Shown here: positions 8,047 through 15,357 of the stretch, piece after piece | Numbering within the stretch: the stretch's first letter is position 1 | Layout of the letters: each line of letters starts with the position of its first letter | Source: JASJCP01 sp051155735 | GTDB lineage: Bacteria > Cyanobacteriota > Cyanobacteriia > Cyanobacteriales > Xenococcaceae | NCBI GenBank assembly: GCA_051155735.1 | Contig: DAXETX010000154.1 | Coordinates: 1-21,664 of the forward strand | DNA length: 21,664 nt | Direction of reading: 5' to 3' | Notes under the pieces: model-generated | What the model was told of the DNA's origin: nothing | The model's input: the letters and a program-made list of their open reading frames with translations, nothing else | Databases searched by the model: none | Made by a program: the position numbers and the translations under genes

Positions 8047-8070
8047 TTGATAATGCGATATTATTGTCAA
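8047..8070 (+). promoter_or_regulatory. Fur-box-like dyad in the fur promoter
   Basis: TTGATAAT (8047-8054) and ATTGTCAA (8063-8070) are inverted repeats matching at 7 of 8 pairs around an 8-nt centre. The core GATAATG matches the start of the classical Fur box GATAATGATAATCATTATC. A -10-like TATTAT (8059-8064) lies within the dyad, so a bound repressor would block initiation near 8071. A 10-bp palindrome, AACTTAAGTT (8039-8048), abuts it. Autoregulation is known for cyanobacterial Fur. Confidence 0.5.
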
Positions 8071-8098
8071 TAGAGAGAATTAATTGAGATTATATCTT

Positions 8099-8599
8099 AT
8101 GCCCCATTACACCGCAGATTCTTTAAAGGCGGAGCTAAACTCTAAGGGTTGGCGAATGACACCACAACGAGAAAAAATTCTCCATGTTTTCCAAAACCTT
8201 CCCAAAGGAGACCATTTAAGTGCAGAAGAATTACATGAGCTTCTAGAAAAACGCCAGGAAGGGATTAGTCTTTCAACAATTTATCGTAGTGTCAAATTAA
8301 TGACTCGGATGGGTATCTTACGCGAGTTAGAATTAGCAGAAGGGCATAAGCACTACGAGTTAAATCAACCTTATCCCCATCATCATCACCACATTGTTTG
8401 TATTCAATGCAATAAAACCATCGAGTTTAAAGACGACTCTATTTTAAAACATAGTCTCAAGCAGTGCCAAAAAGAAGGATTTCAATTAATTGATTGTCAA
8501 CTGACAGTAATGACAATTTGTCCTGAAGCCTTGAGAATGGGATGGCCTTCTGCTTTACCTAGTGACTGGTGTTGCACACGGGTGATTTCTGAAAGTTAA
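8099..8599 (+). CDS. fur: Fur-family metal-responsive transcriptional regulator
   Basis: A winged-helix repressor that uses a metal co-repressor, most likely the iron regulator Fur. With the ATG at 8099 it has 166 residues and the normal start MPHYTADSLKAEL; a TTG at 8084 in frame would add five residues. The DNA-binding domain includes GWRMTPQREKIL (17-28) and the recognition region ISLSTIYRSVKLM (56-68). The hinge and metal region has GHKHYE (82-87), HHHHH (94-98) and one CxxC (CIQC, 101-104). The second C-terminal CxxC of some Fur proteins is absent, replaced by CPEALRMGWP. PerR or Zur are alternatives, but the sequence reads most like cyanobacterial iron Fur. Its stop overlaps the next ATG by one base (TAATG). 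Confidence 0.88.
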   Translation: MPHYTADSLKAELNSKGWRMTPQREKILHVFQNLPKGDHLSAEELHELLEKRQEGISLSTIYRSVKLMTRMGILRELELAEGHKHYELNQPYPHHHHHIVCIQCNKTIEFKDDSILKHSLKQCQKEGFQLIDCQLTVMTICPEALRMGWPSALPSDWCCTRVISES

Positions 8600-9183
8600 T
8601 GAGAAAATTAGTTGTCGCCACGGGTAATCCTGGAAAACTCCAAGAAATGGCGGAATATCTGACAGATTTGCCTTGGAGTTTAACGCTAAAACCACCAGAA
8701 TTAGAAATCGTCGAAACAGGCACTACTTTTAGTGCCAATGCCTGTTTAAAAGCTGTCCAAGTTGCTCAAGGGATGCAAGAATGGGCGATCGCCGATGATT
8801 CGGGTCTAGTAGTAGCTGCTTTGGATGGCGCGCCTGGGATCTATTCCGCTCGTTATGGTGCAAACGATTCGGCAAGGATTGCACGGTTATTGAAAGAGTT
8901 GGGCAATAACCCTAACCGTCAAGCACAATTTGTATGTGCGATCGCTGTCGCTGCTCCTGATGGTTCAATTGTCCTACAAACCGAAGGCATCTGTCAGGGA
9001 GAAATTCTTGACTCGCCTCGTGGTCAAGGAGGCTTTGGTTACGATCCGATTTTTTATGTACCTCAATGGCAACAAACCTTTGCCGAAATGACCCCTGAAA
9101 CCAAAAACAAAATCAGCCATCGTGGATTAGCTTTTGCGCAGTTATTACCCCAATTAAAAAAAATCTTTCTAAGATCAAACTAG
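8599..9183 (+). CDS. rdgB: XTP/dITP diphosphatase (non-canonical purine NTP pyrophosphatase)
   Basis: Hydrolyses dITP, XTP and ITP to monophosphates, cleaning the nucleotide pool. The 194-residue HAM1/RdgB fold is shown by the N-terminal VVATGNPGKLQEM (5-17), the catalytic ADDSGLVVAALDGAPGIYSARYG (65-87, in which D67 and D68 are expected to be key), the FGYDPIFYVP stretch and the C-terminal EMTPETKNKISHRG substrate loop. Translation starts at an ATG overlapping the fur stop codon, so the two genes form a coupled pair. No functional link to iron control is evident, though oxidative deamination damage is one possible reason. Confidence 0.95.
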   Translation: MRKLVVATGNPGKLQEMAEYLTDLPWSLTLKPPELEIVETGTTFSANACLKAVQVAQGMQEWAIADDSGLVVAALDGAPGIYSARYGANDSARIARLLKELGNNPNRQAQFVCAIAVAAPDGSIVLQTEGICQGEILDSPRGQGGFGYDPIFYVPQWQQTFAEMTPETKNKISHRGLAFAQLLPQLKKIFLRSN

Positions 9184-9236
9184 GGATTTAGATACTTAAA
9201 GGCAAGACATCTGGTAAATTAACTAAAGTTGACGAA

Positions 9237-9278
9237 GTTAGAGTCAGCCCCGCCGTAAAACGACGGGCTGACTCTAAC
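9237..9278. repeat. intergenic hairpin repeat, copy 1
   Basis: GTTAGAGTCAGCCC (9237-9250) and GGGCTGACTCTAAC (9265-9278) are perfect 14-bp inverted arms around the 14-nt loop CGCCGTAAAACGAC. It lies between rdgB and the GT4 gene. The loop and inner stem (AGCCCCGCCGTAAAACGACG) closely match copy 2 at 16973-17017 (AGCTCCGCCGTAAGACAACG), while the outer arms are unrelated. No T-tract follows on the plus strand, so it is not a standard terminator. Family membership beyond these two copies cannot be checked here. Confidence 0.8.
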
Positions 9279-9311
9279 AAAAAATCTTTGAGTTGTCATT
9301 AATTAATCTGG

Positions 9312-10457
9312 ATGCACATTGCTTGGTTAGGAAAAAAATCACCTTTTTGTGGAAATGTTACTTATGGTAGAGAAATTACTAATGCACTACTAGAGCGCAA
9401 GCATCAAGTGAGTTTTCTCCATTTTGCCCAAACAGAAACCCAACATCAAAATAGTAATGATTGCCCAGAAGTTGCATTACCGTTTATTTACAAATCTCAG
9501 GTTTATACAATTCCGACTCTCAAAGCTAGTAAAGTTTTAATGCGATCGCTGCAAGAATTAAAACCCGATCTAGTTCATGCTTCTTTAACTTTATCTCCTT
9601 TAGATTTTCTCTTACCAGAAATTTGTCAAGAACTCAATTTACCTTTAGTTGCGACTTTTCATCCACCTTTTGACAGCAAAATTCGCAATCTTAAATCCAG
9701 TACTCAGTATGTAACCTATCAACTTTACGCACCTTTTTTAGCTCATTATGACCGGACTATTGTTTTTAGCAAGATTCAACGAGCTTTACTAGTCAAACTA
9801 GGAGTTACTCACGAAAAAATTGCGATTATTCCTAATGGAGTAAACGCTCAAAAATATTCCCCTGGTTATTCGAGTTTAAAATATCAACTCCAAACCGAGA
9901 AACTTTTTGTTTATCAAGGGCGTATTTCTACCGAAAAAAATATCGAAGCTTTACTAAGAGCTTGGAAATATTCGACGATGGGAAAAGATAGCAAATTATT
10001 GATTGTCGGAGATGGTCCATTAAGAACTTCTTTGCAGCCTTATTATGGCAAGGAATATAGCATTATTTGGTTAGGGTTTGTGCCAGAAGAAGAGCGACGT
10101 ATCGATATTCTCAGAGCAGCAGATGTCTTTATTCTGCCTTCTTTGGTAGAAGGTTTATCGATTTCTTTGCTAGAAGCAATGGCTTGTAGTGTAGCCTGTA
10201 TTGCTACTGATGCTGGGGCTGATGGCGAAGTATTAGAAGGTGGGGCAGGAGTAGTTTTAGACACCCAAGGGGTTACTTCCCAACTCAAAACCCTTTTACC
10301 CTTGTTTCGCGATCAACCAGAAATGACGACATTGTTAGGTCAAAAAGCCAGACAGAGGGTTTTGCAACGTTATACCCTTGAGCAAAATATTACTCTTTTA
10401 GAGCAACTTTATTTAGAAGTACTATTACAAAAAAGACTGATTACGAAAGAAAGCTAA
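9312..10457 (+). CDS. GT4-family glycosyltransferase
   Basis: A retaining GT-B glycosyltransferase using a nucleotide-sugar donor, acting at the cytosolic face, probably in glycolipid or surface polysaccharide synthesis; the exact sugar and acceptor are unknown. The N-terminal acceptor domain includes GNVTYGREITNALLERKHQV, the GT4 glycine-rich start. The C-terminal donor domain includes VYQGRISTEKNIEALLRAW, LLIVGDGPLR, WLGFVPEEE and the E-x7-E region EGLSISLLEAMACSVACIA. The 381-residue length is normal. The ATG at 9312 follows the hairpin repeat copy 1. Homologues of the diglucosyl- or digalactosyl-diacylglycerol type and of mannosyltransferases share these motifs, so no gene name is given. 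Confidence 0.88.
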   Translation: MHIAWLGKKSPFCGNVTYGREITNALLERKHQVSFLHFAQTETQHQNSNDCPEVALPFIYKSQVYTIPTLKASKVLMRSLQELKPDLVHASLTLSPLDFLLPEICQELNLPLVATFHPPFDSKIRNLKSSTQYVTYQLYAPFLAHYDRTIVFSKIQRALLVKLGVTHEKIAIIPNGVNAQKYSPGYSSLKYQLQTEKLFVYQGRISTEKNIEALLRAWKYSTMGKDSKLLIVGDGPLRTSLQPYYGKEYSIIWLGFVPEEERRIDILRAADVFILPSLVEGLSISLLEAMACSVACIATDAGADGEVLEGGAGVVLDTQGVTSQLKTLLPLFRDQPEMTTLLGQKARQRVLQRYTLEQNITLLEQLYLEVLLQKRLITKES

Positions 10458-10485
10458 ATGTATTTATAGCGGGGTTTAAGTGAGT

Positions 10486-11046
10486 CTAAATGTCCAGGTT
10501 CAAAATAGCTTGCTCCACTTCCTCAACGGCAGTGGTTAAATCTTGATTGACAATCCAGATATCAAACTCATCCTTAGCAGCAATCTCCGCTTTGGCTCTA
10601 GTTAAACGTTGATTAATCGCCGATTCAGCATCCTTACCTCGATTTCTAATTCTGGCTTCTAACTCCTCTAAAGAAGGAGGCAAAATAAAAATGCGGCAAG
10701 CTTCAGGAAAAATTTTGGCGATCGCCCTTGCTCCCTCTAATTCGATCTCTAACAAGACCCATTTACCAGCAGCAATCAATGCTTCGACTTTGCTTTTAGG
10801 CGTACCATAATAGTTACCAGCATATTCTGCCCATTCTAAAAAATCAGCTTCAGCGATCGCCTGTTGAAATTCAGCCTGACTCAAAAAATAGTAATCTTGA
10901 CCTTCTACTTCTCCTGGACGTGGATTTCTTGTTGTAGCAGAAATGGAAAGATGTAGTTCGGGGTGTTTAGCTAATAACGATTTTACGATCGTCCCCTTGC
11001 CGACTCCTGATGGTCCAGTAATAACGATTAGTTTACCTTGTGGCAT
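10486..11046 (-). CDS. gmk: guanylate kinase
   Basis: Phosphorylates GMP to GDP with ATP, an essential step in guanine nucleotide supply. The 186-residue protein opens with the P-loop GPSGVGKG (10-17), followed by the GMP-binding stretch STTRNPRPGEVEGQDYYF and the ILPPSLEELEARIRNRGKD lid region. The start follows the remA stop by 12 bp in the same direction, so remA-gmk is an operon. This gene order is also known in Bacillus and other cyanobacteria. It converges with the GT4 gene across a 28-bp gap with no clear terminator. Confidence 0.97.
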   Translation of the reverse strand: MPQGKLIVITGPSGVGKGTIVKSLLAKHPELHLSISATTRNPRPGEVEGQDYYFLSQAEFQQAIAEADFLEWAEYAGNYYGTPKSKVEALIAAGKWVLLEIELEGARAIAKIFPEACRIFILPPSLEELEARIRNRGKDAESAINQRLTRAKAEIAAKDEFDIWIVNQDLTTAVEEVEQAILNLDI

Positions 11047-11058
11047 AGGATTGAAGAA

Positions 11059-11325
11059 TTAGTTAGAGTTACTAGGGGACTCTTTAGTTCCGACAAAACG
11101 ATGTGCCACTGTTTCGGGTTGAATGGCTGATAACACCACATGAGAAGAGTCGGTAATAATTACGGCGCGAGTCCGACGTCCGTAGGTAGCATCGACTAGT
11201 TGCCCTCTGTCCCTAGCTTCGGTAATAATCCGTTTAATCGGGGCAGATTCGGGGCTAACGATCGCAATAATCCTGTTAGCAGAAACAATATTACCAAAAC
11301 CAATATTAATTAACTGGATATCCAT
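11059..11325 (-). CDS. remA: RemA-like regulatory protein (DUF370)
   Basis: An 88-residue member of the RemA/DUF370 family. In Bacillus subtilis RemA is a DNA-binding activator of matrix and osmoprotection genes that assembles into rings; the cyanobacterial role is not established. The conserved body runs from MDIQLINIGFGNIVSANRII through PIKRIITEARDRGQLVDATYGRRTRAV to VVLSAIQPETVAHRF, and includes the R-rich segment thought to contact DNA. A short polar tail follows. It is the first gene of remA-gmk and is divergent from rqcH across a 174-bp gap. -10-like boxes (TATAAC, TATATT) are readable on the minus strand in 11365-11395, without a firm -35. Confidence 0.9.
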   Translation of the reverse strand: MDIQLINIGFGNIVSANRIIAIVSPESAPIKRIITEARDRGQLVDATYGRRTRAVIITDSSHVVLSAIQPETVAHRFVGTKESPSNSN

Positions 11326-11499
11326 AAGAATTCAACAATATTAGAGGCTAATGGGGAGACTGAGCAAATATAATCTTAATGTTATAGATAAAAATCTTGC
11401 TTTACAAGCTTTAAACTCATCTTATACCGATTTTTTCTGAAATTTTAGCTTTTTTTCAGCTTTTTTCAGCTTTAGCTAACTTAACAATTAATTATTTTT

Positions 11500-13224
11500 A
11501 TGCAACCTTTTGACTATACGACTTTAACCGCAGTTCGGAGTGAGTTGGTAAGTCAGTGGCTACCAGCCCGTGTCGAACAAGTCTATCAGCGCGATCGCTT
11601 CACAATTAATCTAGCATTAAGAACAATGCAACAGCGAGGTTGGTTAACTATTTGTTGGCATCCGCAAGCAGCAAGGGTCTGTATTGGCGATCCGCCACCT
11701 CGGACTCCTGATACTTTTACCTTTAGTGACCAACTACGCCACCAAGTTCAAGGACTAGCTTTGACTGGCATTGAAGCGATCGCCCCTTGGGAAAGAGTTT
11801 TAGATTTTCAGTTTGCTAAACGCCCAGGAGATCGTATTTTGTGGCATCTTTATGTAGAAATTATGGGCAAATATAGTAACGTAATTCTTACTGATGCCGA
11901 GAATCAAATTATTGCTCCAGCACGTCAAATTAATTCTAGTCAATCTAGTGTGCGTCCGATTCAAACAGGACAACCCTATCAAGTGCCACCACCGCTAACG
12001 GGAACTTTACCGAAATTAGCCGAACCTCTAGACCGCTTTCGCGAAAGAGTTAGTCTCATTCCTGGACAATTACAACGTCAGTTACTCAATTCTTATCGAG
12101 GGCTGAGTCCAGCTATCGCTACAGAAATTATGATCGCAGCAGGGATTAATCCCCAAGAGACAACAGAAAACTTACAAGATGTCCATTGGCAACAGTTATT
12201 TCTTTACTGGCAAAAATGGCTCAAAATCTTAGAACAACAAGCCTTTTATCCTGGTAAAACCCCTCAAGGTTACACAGTTTTGGGTTGGAGAGATAATCAA
12301 CCAACTGATGACTTACAAGCCTTAATCAATCGTTATTATAGCGATCGCCTAAATCTCGAACAATTTCAACAGTTACATCATCAATTGCAGCAGAAAGTTG
12401 CTAATTGTTTAAAAAAGCTGCAACGGAAAGCGGCTACTTTTCGCACCAAATTACAAGAGTCAACAGAAGCAGATAATTACCGTCAACAAGCGGATTTACT
12501 AATGGCACACTTGCATTTATGGCAACCAGGAATGCAGTCTATCACTTTAAATGATTTTGTCACAGGTAAACCCGTCAAAATTAAACTCAATCCTGAAAAA
12601 AATGCGGTACAAAATGCGCAATATCTTTATAAAAGTCACCAAAAACTGAAACGGGCTAAAGATGCAGTAATACCTCTGTTGCAAGAAGTAACAGCAGAAA
12701 TCAATTATTTACAACAGGTTCAAACTAATCTCAGTCAACTCAGAAACTATCATCACCAAGAAGATTTATCAGCTTTAGTCGAAATTCGTGAAGAACTAAT
12801 CGAACAAAACTACCTTTCGACCGACCGTCCAGCCTCCAAAACTCCAGCTGAATCTCAACCTCATCGCTACACTACTCCTTCGGGATATCAATTATGGGTA
12901 GGAAGAAATAACCGTCAAAACGATCTTCTCACCTTTCGTACTGCTAATGATTACGATCTGTGGTTTCACACCCAAGAAATACCAGGAAGTCATGTCTTAC
13001 TGCGTTTAGAACCAGGGGCAGTTCCCCAAGAAGCCGATTTACAATTTGCTGCGGACATAACGGCTTACTATAGTCAGGCAAGAGAGAGCGAGCTAGTTCC
13101 TGTAATTTATACTAAACCTAAAAATGTCTATAAACCTAAAGGTGCTAAACCAGGAATGACCATTTACAAGCAAGAAACTGTAATTTGGGGTCGTCCCCAA
13201 TTGGTCATCAAACCAAGTAGCTAA
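11500..13224 (+). CDS. rqcH: NFACT-family ribosome quality control protein (Rqc2 homolog RqcH)
   Basis: Binds 50S subunits stalled with peptidyl-tRNA and recruits tRNA-Ala to add alanine tails that mark the peptide for degradation. The 574-residue protein has the usual layout. The NFACT-N domain starts MQPFDYTTLTAVRSEL (D5 conserved). An HhH region and a long coiled coil (about 290-430, rich in Q, L and K) follow. The C-terminal NFACT-R domain (about 465-570) includes GYQLWVGRNNRQNDLL and DLWFHTQEIPGSHVLL. The Asp-Arg pair needed for tRNA handling in yeast Rqc2 (D98-R99) appears as E98-R99 in PWERV. Older annotation calls this family fibronectin-binding protein. It stands alone; the gap downstream holds a candidate sRNA gene. 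Confidence 0.92.
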   Translation: MQPFDYTTLTAVRSELVSQWLPARVEQVYQRDRFTINLALRTMQQRGWLTICWHPQAARVCIGDPPPRTPDTFTFSDQLRHQVQGLALTGIEAIAPWERVLDFQFAKRPGDRILWHLYVEIMGKYSNVILTDAENQIIAPARQINSSQSSVRPIQTGQPYQVPPPLTGTLPKLAEPLDRFRERVSLIPGQLQRQLLNSYRGLSPAIATEIMIAAGINPQETTENLQDVHWQQLFLYWQKWLKILEQQAFYPGKTPQGYTVLGWRDNQPTDDLQALINRYYSDRLNLEQFQQLHHQLQQKVANCLKKLQRKAATFRTKLQESTEADNYRQQADLLMAHLHLWQPGMQSITLNDFVTGKPVKIKLNPEKNAVQNAQYLYKSHQKLKRAKDAVIPLLQEVTAEINYLQQVQTNLSQLRNYHHQEDLSALVEIREELIEQNYLSTDRPASKTPAESQPHRYTTPSGYQLWVGRNNRQNDLLTFRTANDYDLWFHTQEIPGSHVLLRLEPGAVPQEADLQFAADITAYYSQARESELVPVIYTKPKNVYKPKGAKPGMTIYKQETVIWGRPQLVIKPSS

Positions 13225-13269
13225 AACACTACAACAAAAAACCAAAAACGTAGAATAAATTTAATTTTT

Positions 13270-13300
13270 TTTACAAATTGTTCGTAGCTTCTGTTACAAT
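13270..13300 (+). promoter_or_regulatory. sRNA promoter with HLR1-type half-sites
   Basis: TGTTACAAT (13292-13300) is an extended -10 (TGn plus TACAAT). A -35-like TTTACA (13270-13275) sits 19 bp upstream. The two octamers TTTACAAA (13270-13277) and GTTACAAT (13293-13300) each fit the HLR1 half-site (G/T)TTACA(T/A)(T/A) completely. The canonical second half-site position after the first octamer reads GTTCGTAG, only a 4/8 match. RpaB control is therefore possible but the spacing is not canonical. Confidence 0.5.
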
Positions 13301-13306
13301 TCTTAG

Positions 13307-13417
13307 TGAGGATGATCGAAGGTTGCCCTATTGGGAACGTGCAGCTAAGATTTCCCCAGGATTAAAACGACAACAACTATTTTAAGCAACCAGCGACGCG
13401 ATCGCTGGTTTTTTTTT
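13307..13417 (+). ncRNA. candidate small RNA, about 110 nt
   Basis: A self-contained transcription unit between rqcH and the CPBP gene. Initiation is expected at 13306-13309, 6-9 nt after the extended -10 box, and the end is the terminator at 13388-13417. The predicted RNA has a 5' hairpin, GTT-g-CCC / GGGAAC (13322-13338, loop TATT). About 45 nt of apparently unpaired sequence follows, including UUUCCCC (13351-13357), able to pair with purine-rich ribosome binding sites. The terminator stem closes it. This is the plan of a trans-acting Hfq-independent sRNA. HLR1-type half-sites suggest light control, as for PsrR1, but homology to PsrR1 could not be tested. A 17-codon ORF (13312-13365) lies inside; its GAGG touches the ATG, so translation is doubtful. 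The unit could instead be the rqcH 3' UTR. Confidence 0.6.
13388..13417 (+). terminator. Rho-independent terminator
   Basis: AACCAGCGA (13388-13396) pairs perfectly with TCGCTGGTT (13402-13410) around a 5-nt loop, and a run of nine T (13409-13417) follows. The right arm and loop contain a HIP1 octamer (13398-13405). It ends the candidate sRNA and could also stop readthrough from rqcH. Confidence 0.88.
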
Positions 13418-13464
13418 GATCAATAACAGTACCACAGCTAAAATAAGCCTAAAATAGCAAAAAT

Positions 13465-14268
13465 ATGATGGCTACAGTAGAATCTCCCGCTTTAGGTTCT
13501 CCAACTCTAGTTTATGGAGGCTGGGGAGCGATATTAATTCTCATCACTGTTACACTCCACGCTATTTTGGCTTTATTGCCAGCAAACTTACTTCCCATAG
13601 CTATAGTCATTGCGAGTATTTTATTTATCTCCGCACTAGTGATGGGCGATCCGATAGTAGTTCATGTGACATTGCTGAACTTGGCGATCGCAATTGGGGT
13701 CATAATGTTTCCTTGGCCACTTTTATATTTAATTCCTTTAGGAATTTATGGAGTTATTGTCGTTGCTACTCCGTCCCTGCGTCAAACTCTGTTCTGGTGG
13801 CATTGGGGAAAGTTCGATTTTTCTGTCTGGCAAATGGTGATACTAACAGTAGCAGTTTCTGGTACTGCGTTATTACTATGGTTTTTGATATTTCATCCTG
13901 ATTTAAGCTATGTACTTACTTTCATCCCAAGCTGGCAGCCACTGCTACTAATATTATCTGGTTTGAGCTTTGCTTTGGTTAATGCTGCTGTTGAGGAGAC
14001 AATTTATCGTGGCGTGATCATGCAGGGGTTAGATGCTGTATTTGGTGCTAATTACGTTTCGTTGTTACTTCAGGCTGTTGTATTCGGTACGATTCATCTA
14101 AATGGTGTTCCTGGTGGCAACATTGGTGTACTAATGGCAAGTATCTATGGACTCATGTTAGGGATAATCAAACGTTTTGCCTCTGGTATGCTTGCACCAT
14201 TTATCGCTCATGTTTTTGCCGATTTGGTTATTTTTAGCATAGTGGTAATTTTAGTAAAAGGTATCTAA
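13465..14268 (+). CDS. CPBP family intramembrane glutamic endopeptidase
   Basis: A multi-pass membrane protease of the CAAX-processing/bacteriocin-processing (ABI) family; the substrate is unknown. The 267-residue protein has about seven hydrophobic segments. All three motifs are present: EETIYR (177-182, catalytic E177-E178 and R182), FGTIH (207-211, H211) and HVFAD (249-253, H249 and D253). A start at the second ATG, one codon later, is equally possible. It follows the sRNA terminator by 47 bp, so it must have its own promoter, which is not clearly seen. It converges with crtB. Family members in cyanobacteria often act in stress or photosynthetic membrane maintenance, but nothing here shows that. 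Confidence 0.88.
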   Translation: MMATVESPALGSPTLVYGGWGAILILITVTLHAILALLPANLLPIAIVIASILFISALVMGDPIVVHVTLLNLAIAIGVIMFPWPLLYLIPLGIYGVIVVATPSLRQTLFWWHWGKFDFSVWQMVILTVAVSGTALLLWFLIFHPDLSYVLTFIPSWQPLLLILSGLSFALVNAAVEETIYRGVIMQGLDAVFGANYVSLLLQAVVFGTIHLNGVPGGNIGVLMASIYGLMLGIIKRFASGMLAPFIAHVFADLVIFSIVVILVKGI

Positions 14269-14314
14269 TTAGATAGCATTGCAACTTCCAACAATAAAAT
14301 ATCGAGAAAAAAAT

Positions 14315-15244
14315 TTATAAAACCTGCGCCCTTAACCAAGCAACAGGCAGCGACGCGATCTTGATCGCTTTCGGGACAAAAGCTCTTTTGTTAAACACAT
14401 CATAATTGTTACGTTCAATGGCAGCTAAAATGCCCTGATAATGCATTAAAGAAGCCCATACTGGTAAGCGGGAGTCTCTAATTAGATATTTAATGCCTTT
14501 TTCTGCCTCTTGATAGTATTTTCTGGCGCGTTTAATCTGACAAGCCATAATCCCTCGCCAACGCTCATCATTTACTCCTGCTAACAAATCTTGTTCGGTA
14601 TAGTCAAAAGCTGCTAAATCAGCTAAAGGTAAATAAATCCGTCCTCTTTGGGCATCTTCTCCCACATCGCGCAAGATATTAGTCAATTGCATCGCTATGC
14701 CTAGTGCGACAGCTTCTCGTGTCGGAATATAAACTGGGCGATCGCGTTCCCAAGGAACATTACTACTATAATCGCTGATCCCTAAAACCGCATTAGACAT
14801 CAATCCGACTGTACCTGCGACTCGATAACAATAGAGCTTCAGTTCTTCAAAAGTTTGATAGCGATTGCGGTACAAATCCATACTCTGCCCTGCAATCATA
14901 TCGCGAAAAGGCTGAATCTCCATCGGAAATTGCTTGACTGTATCTACCAAAGCCACGTCTATATCGTCAATTGCTTGCCCGGCAAACACCGACTCTAATT
15001 GCTGTTCCCATTGTGCCAAGGTTTCTTCTGTAGTATATTGAGCTTTAGCTCCATCTACCAGTTCATCAGTACGACGACACCAAGCATAAATTGCCCAAAT
15101 CGCTTTACTTTTCTCCTTGGGCATTAGCAATGTACCGAGATAAAAAGTTTTAGCATATTCGGCCGTAATTTGACGGCAAAACTCGTAAGACTCAGTAATC
15201 GAGATGAGATTAGGTTTTGGTTTTGGTTTGGGAATTTGCAGCAT
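14315..15244 (-). CDS. crtB: 15-cis-phytoene synthase
   Basis: Condenses two geranylgeranyl diphosphates to phytoene, the committed step of carotenoid synthesis at the membrane surface. The 309-residue protein has the prenyl-synthase entry YAKTFYLGTLLMP (30-42), the first Asp motif DELVD (60-64), a second Asp motif DVGED (193-197) in LRDVGEDAQRGRIYLP, and YCYRVAGTVG near 138-147. The N-terminus is a KPKPKPKPN run, a mild oddity encoded by a low-complexity stretch. The gene lies 113 bp after crtP in the same direction, the usual cyanobacterial crtP-crtB order, so a joint transcript is likely. Confidence 0.96.
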   Translation of the reverse strand: MLQIPKPKPKPNLISITESYEFCRQITAEYAKTFYLGTLLMPKEKSKAIWAIYAWCRRTDELVDGAKAQYTTEETLAQWEQQLESVFAGQAIDDIDVALVDTVKQFPMEIQPFRDMIAGQSMDLYRNRYQTFEELKLYCYRVAGTVGLMSNAVLGISDYSSNVPWERDRPVYIPTREAVALGIAMQLTNILRDVGEDAQRGRIYLPLADLAAFDYTEQDLLAGVNDERWRGIMACQIKRARKYYQEAEKGIKYLIRDSRLPVWASLMHYQGILAAIERNNYDVFNKRAFVPKAIKIASLPVAWLRAQVL

Positions 15245-15357
15245 TCAATAGCAAGCAGAAAGACTCTTGTTAGGGAATTAAGGTAGAAGAATTCGCGATT
15301 TTCTACAAGTTTATAAGCATTGTCTCATTCGATGGGGCGATTTGGCGCAGCTATCTT

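Noticed and set aside
11440..11475. T-rich run with repeated CAGCTTTTTT before rqcH, as a terminator
   Set aside because: No stable GC stem precedes the T-runs; it looks like low-complexity leader sequence.
13312..13365. A 17-codon ORF (MIEGCPIGNVQLRFPQD) inside the candidate sRNA
   Set aside because: Seventeen sense codons are expected by chance fairly often, and the GAGG lies directly against the ATG, too close for a ribosome binding site. A dual-function RNA remains possible but is not supported.
13307..13417. Candidate RNA as SRP RNA, 6S RNA or Yfr1
   Set aside because: It lacks the SRP GGAAG/AGCAG core, is too short for 6S RNA, and lacks the Yfr1 motif ACTCCTCACAC.
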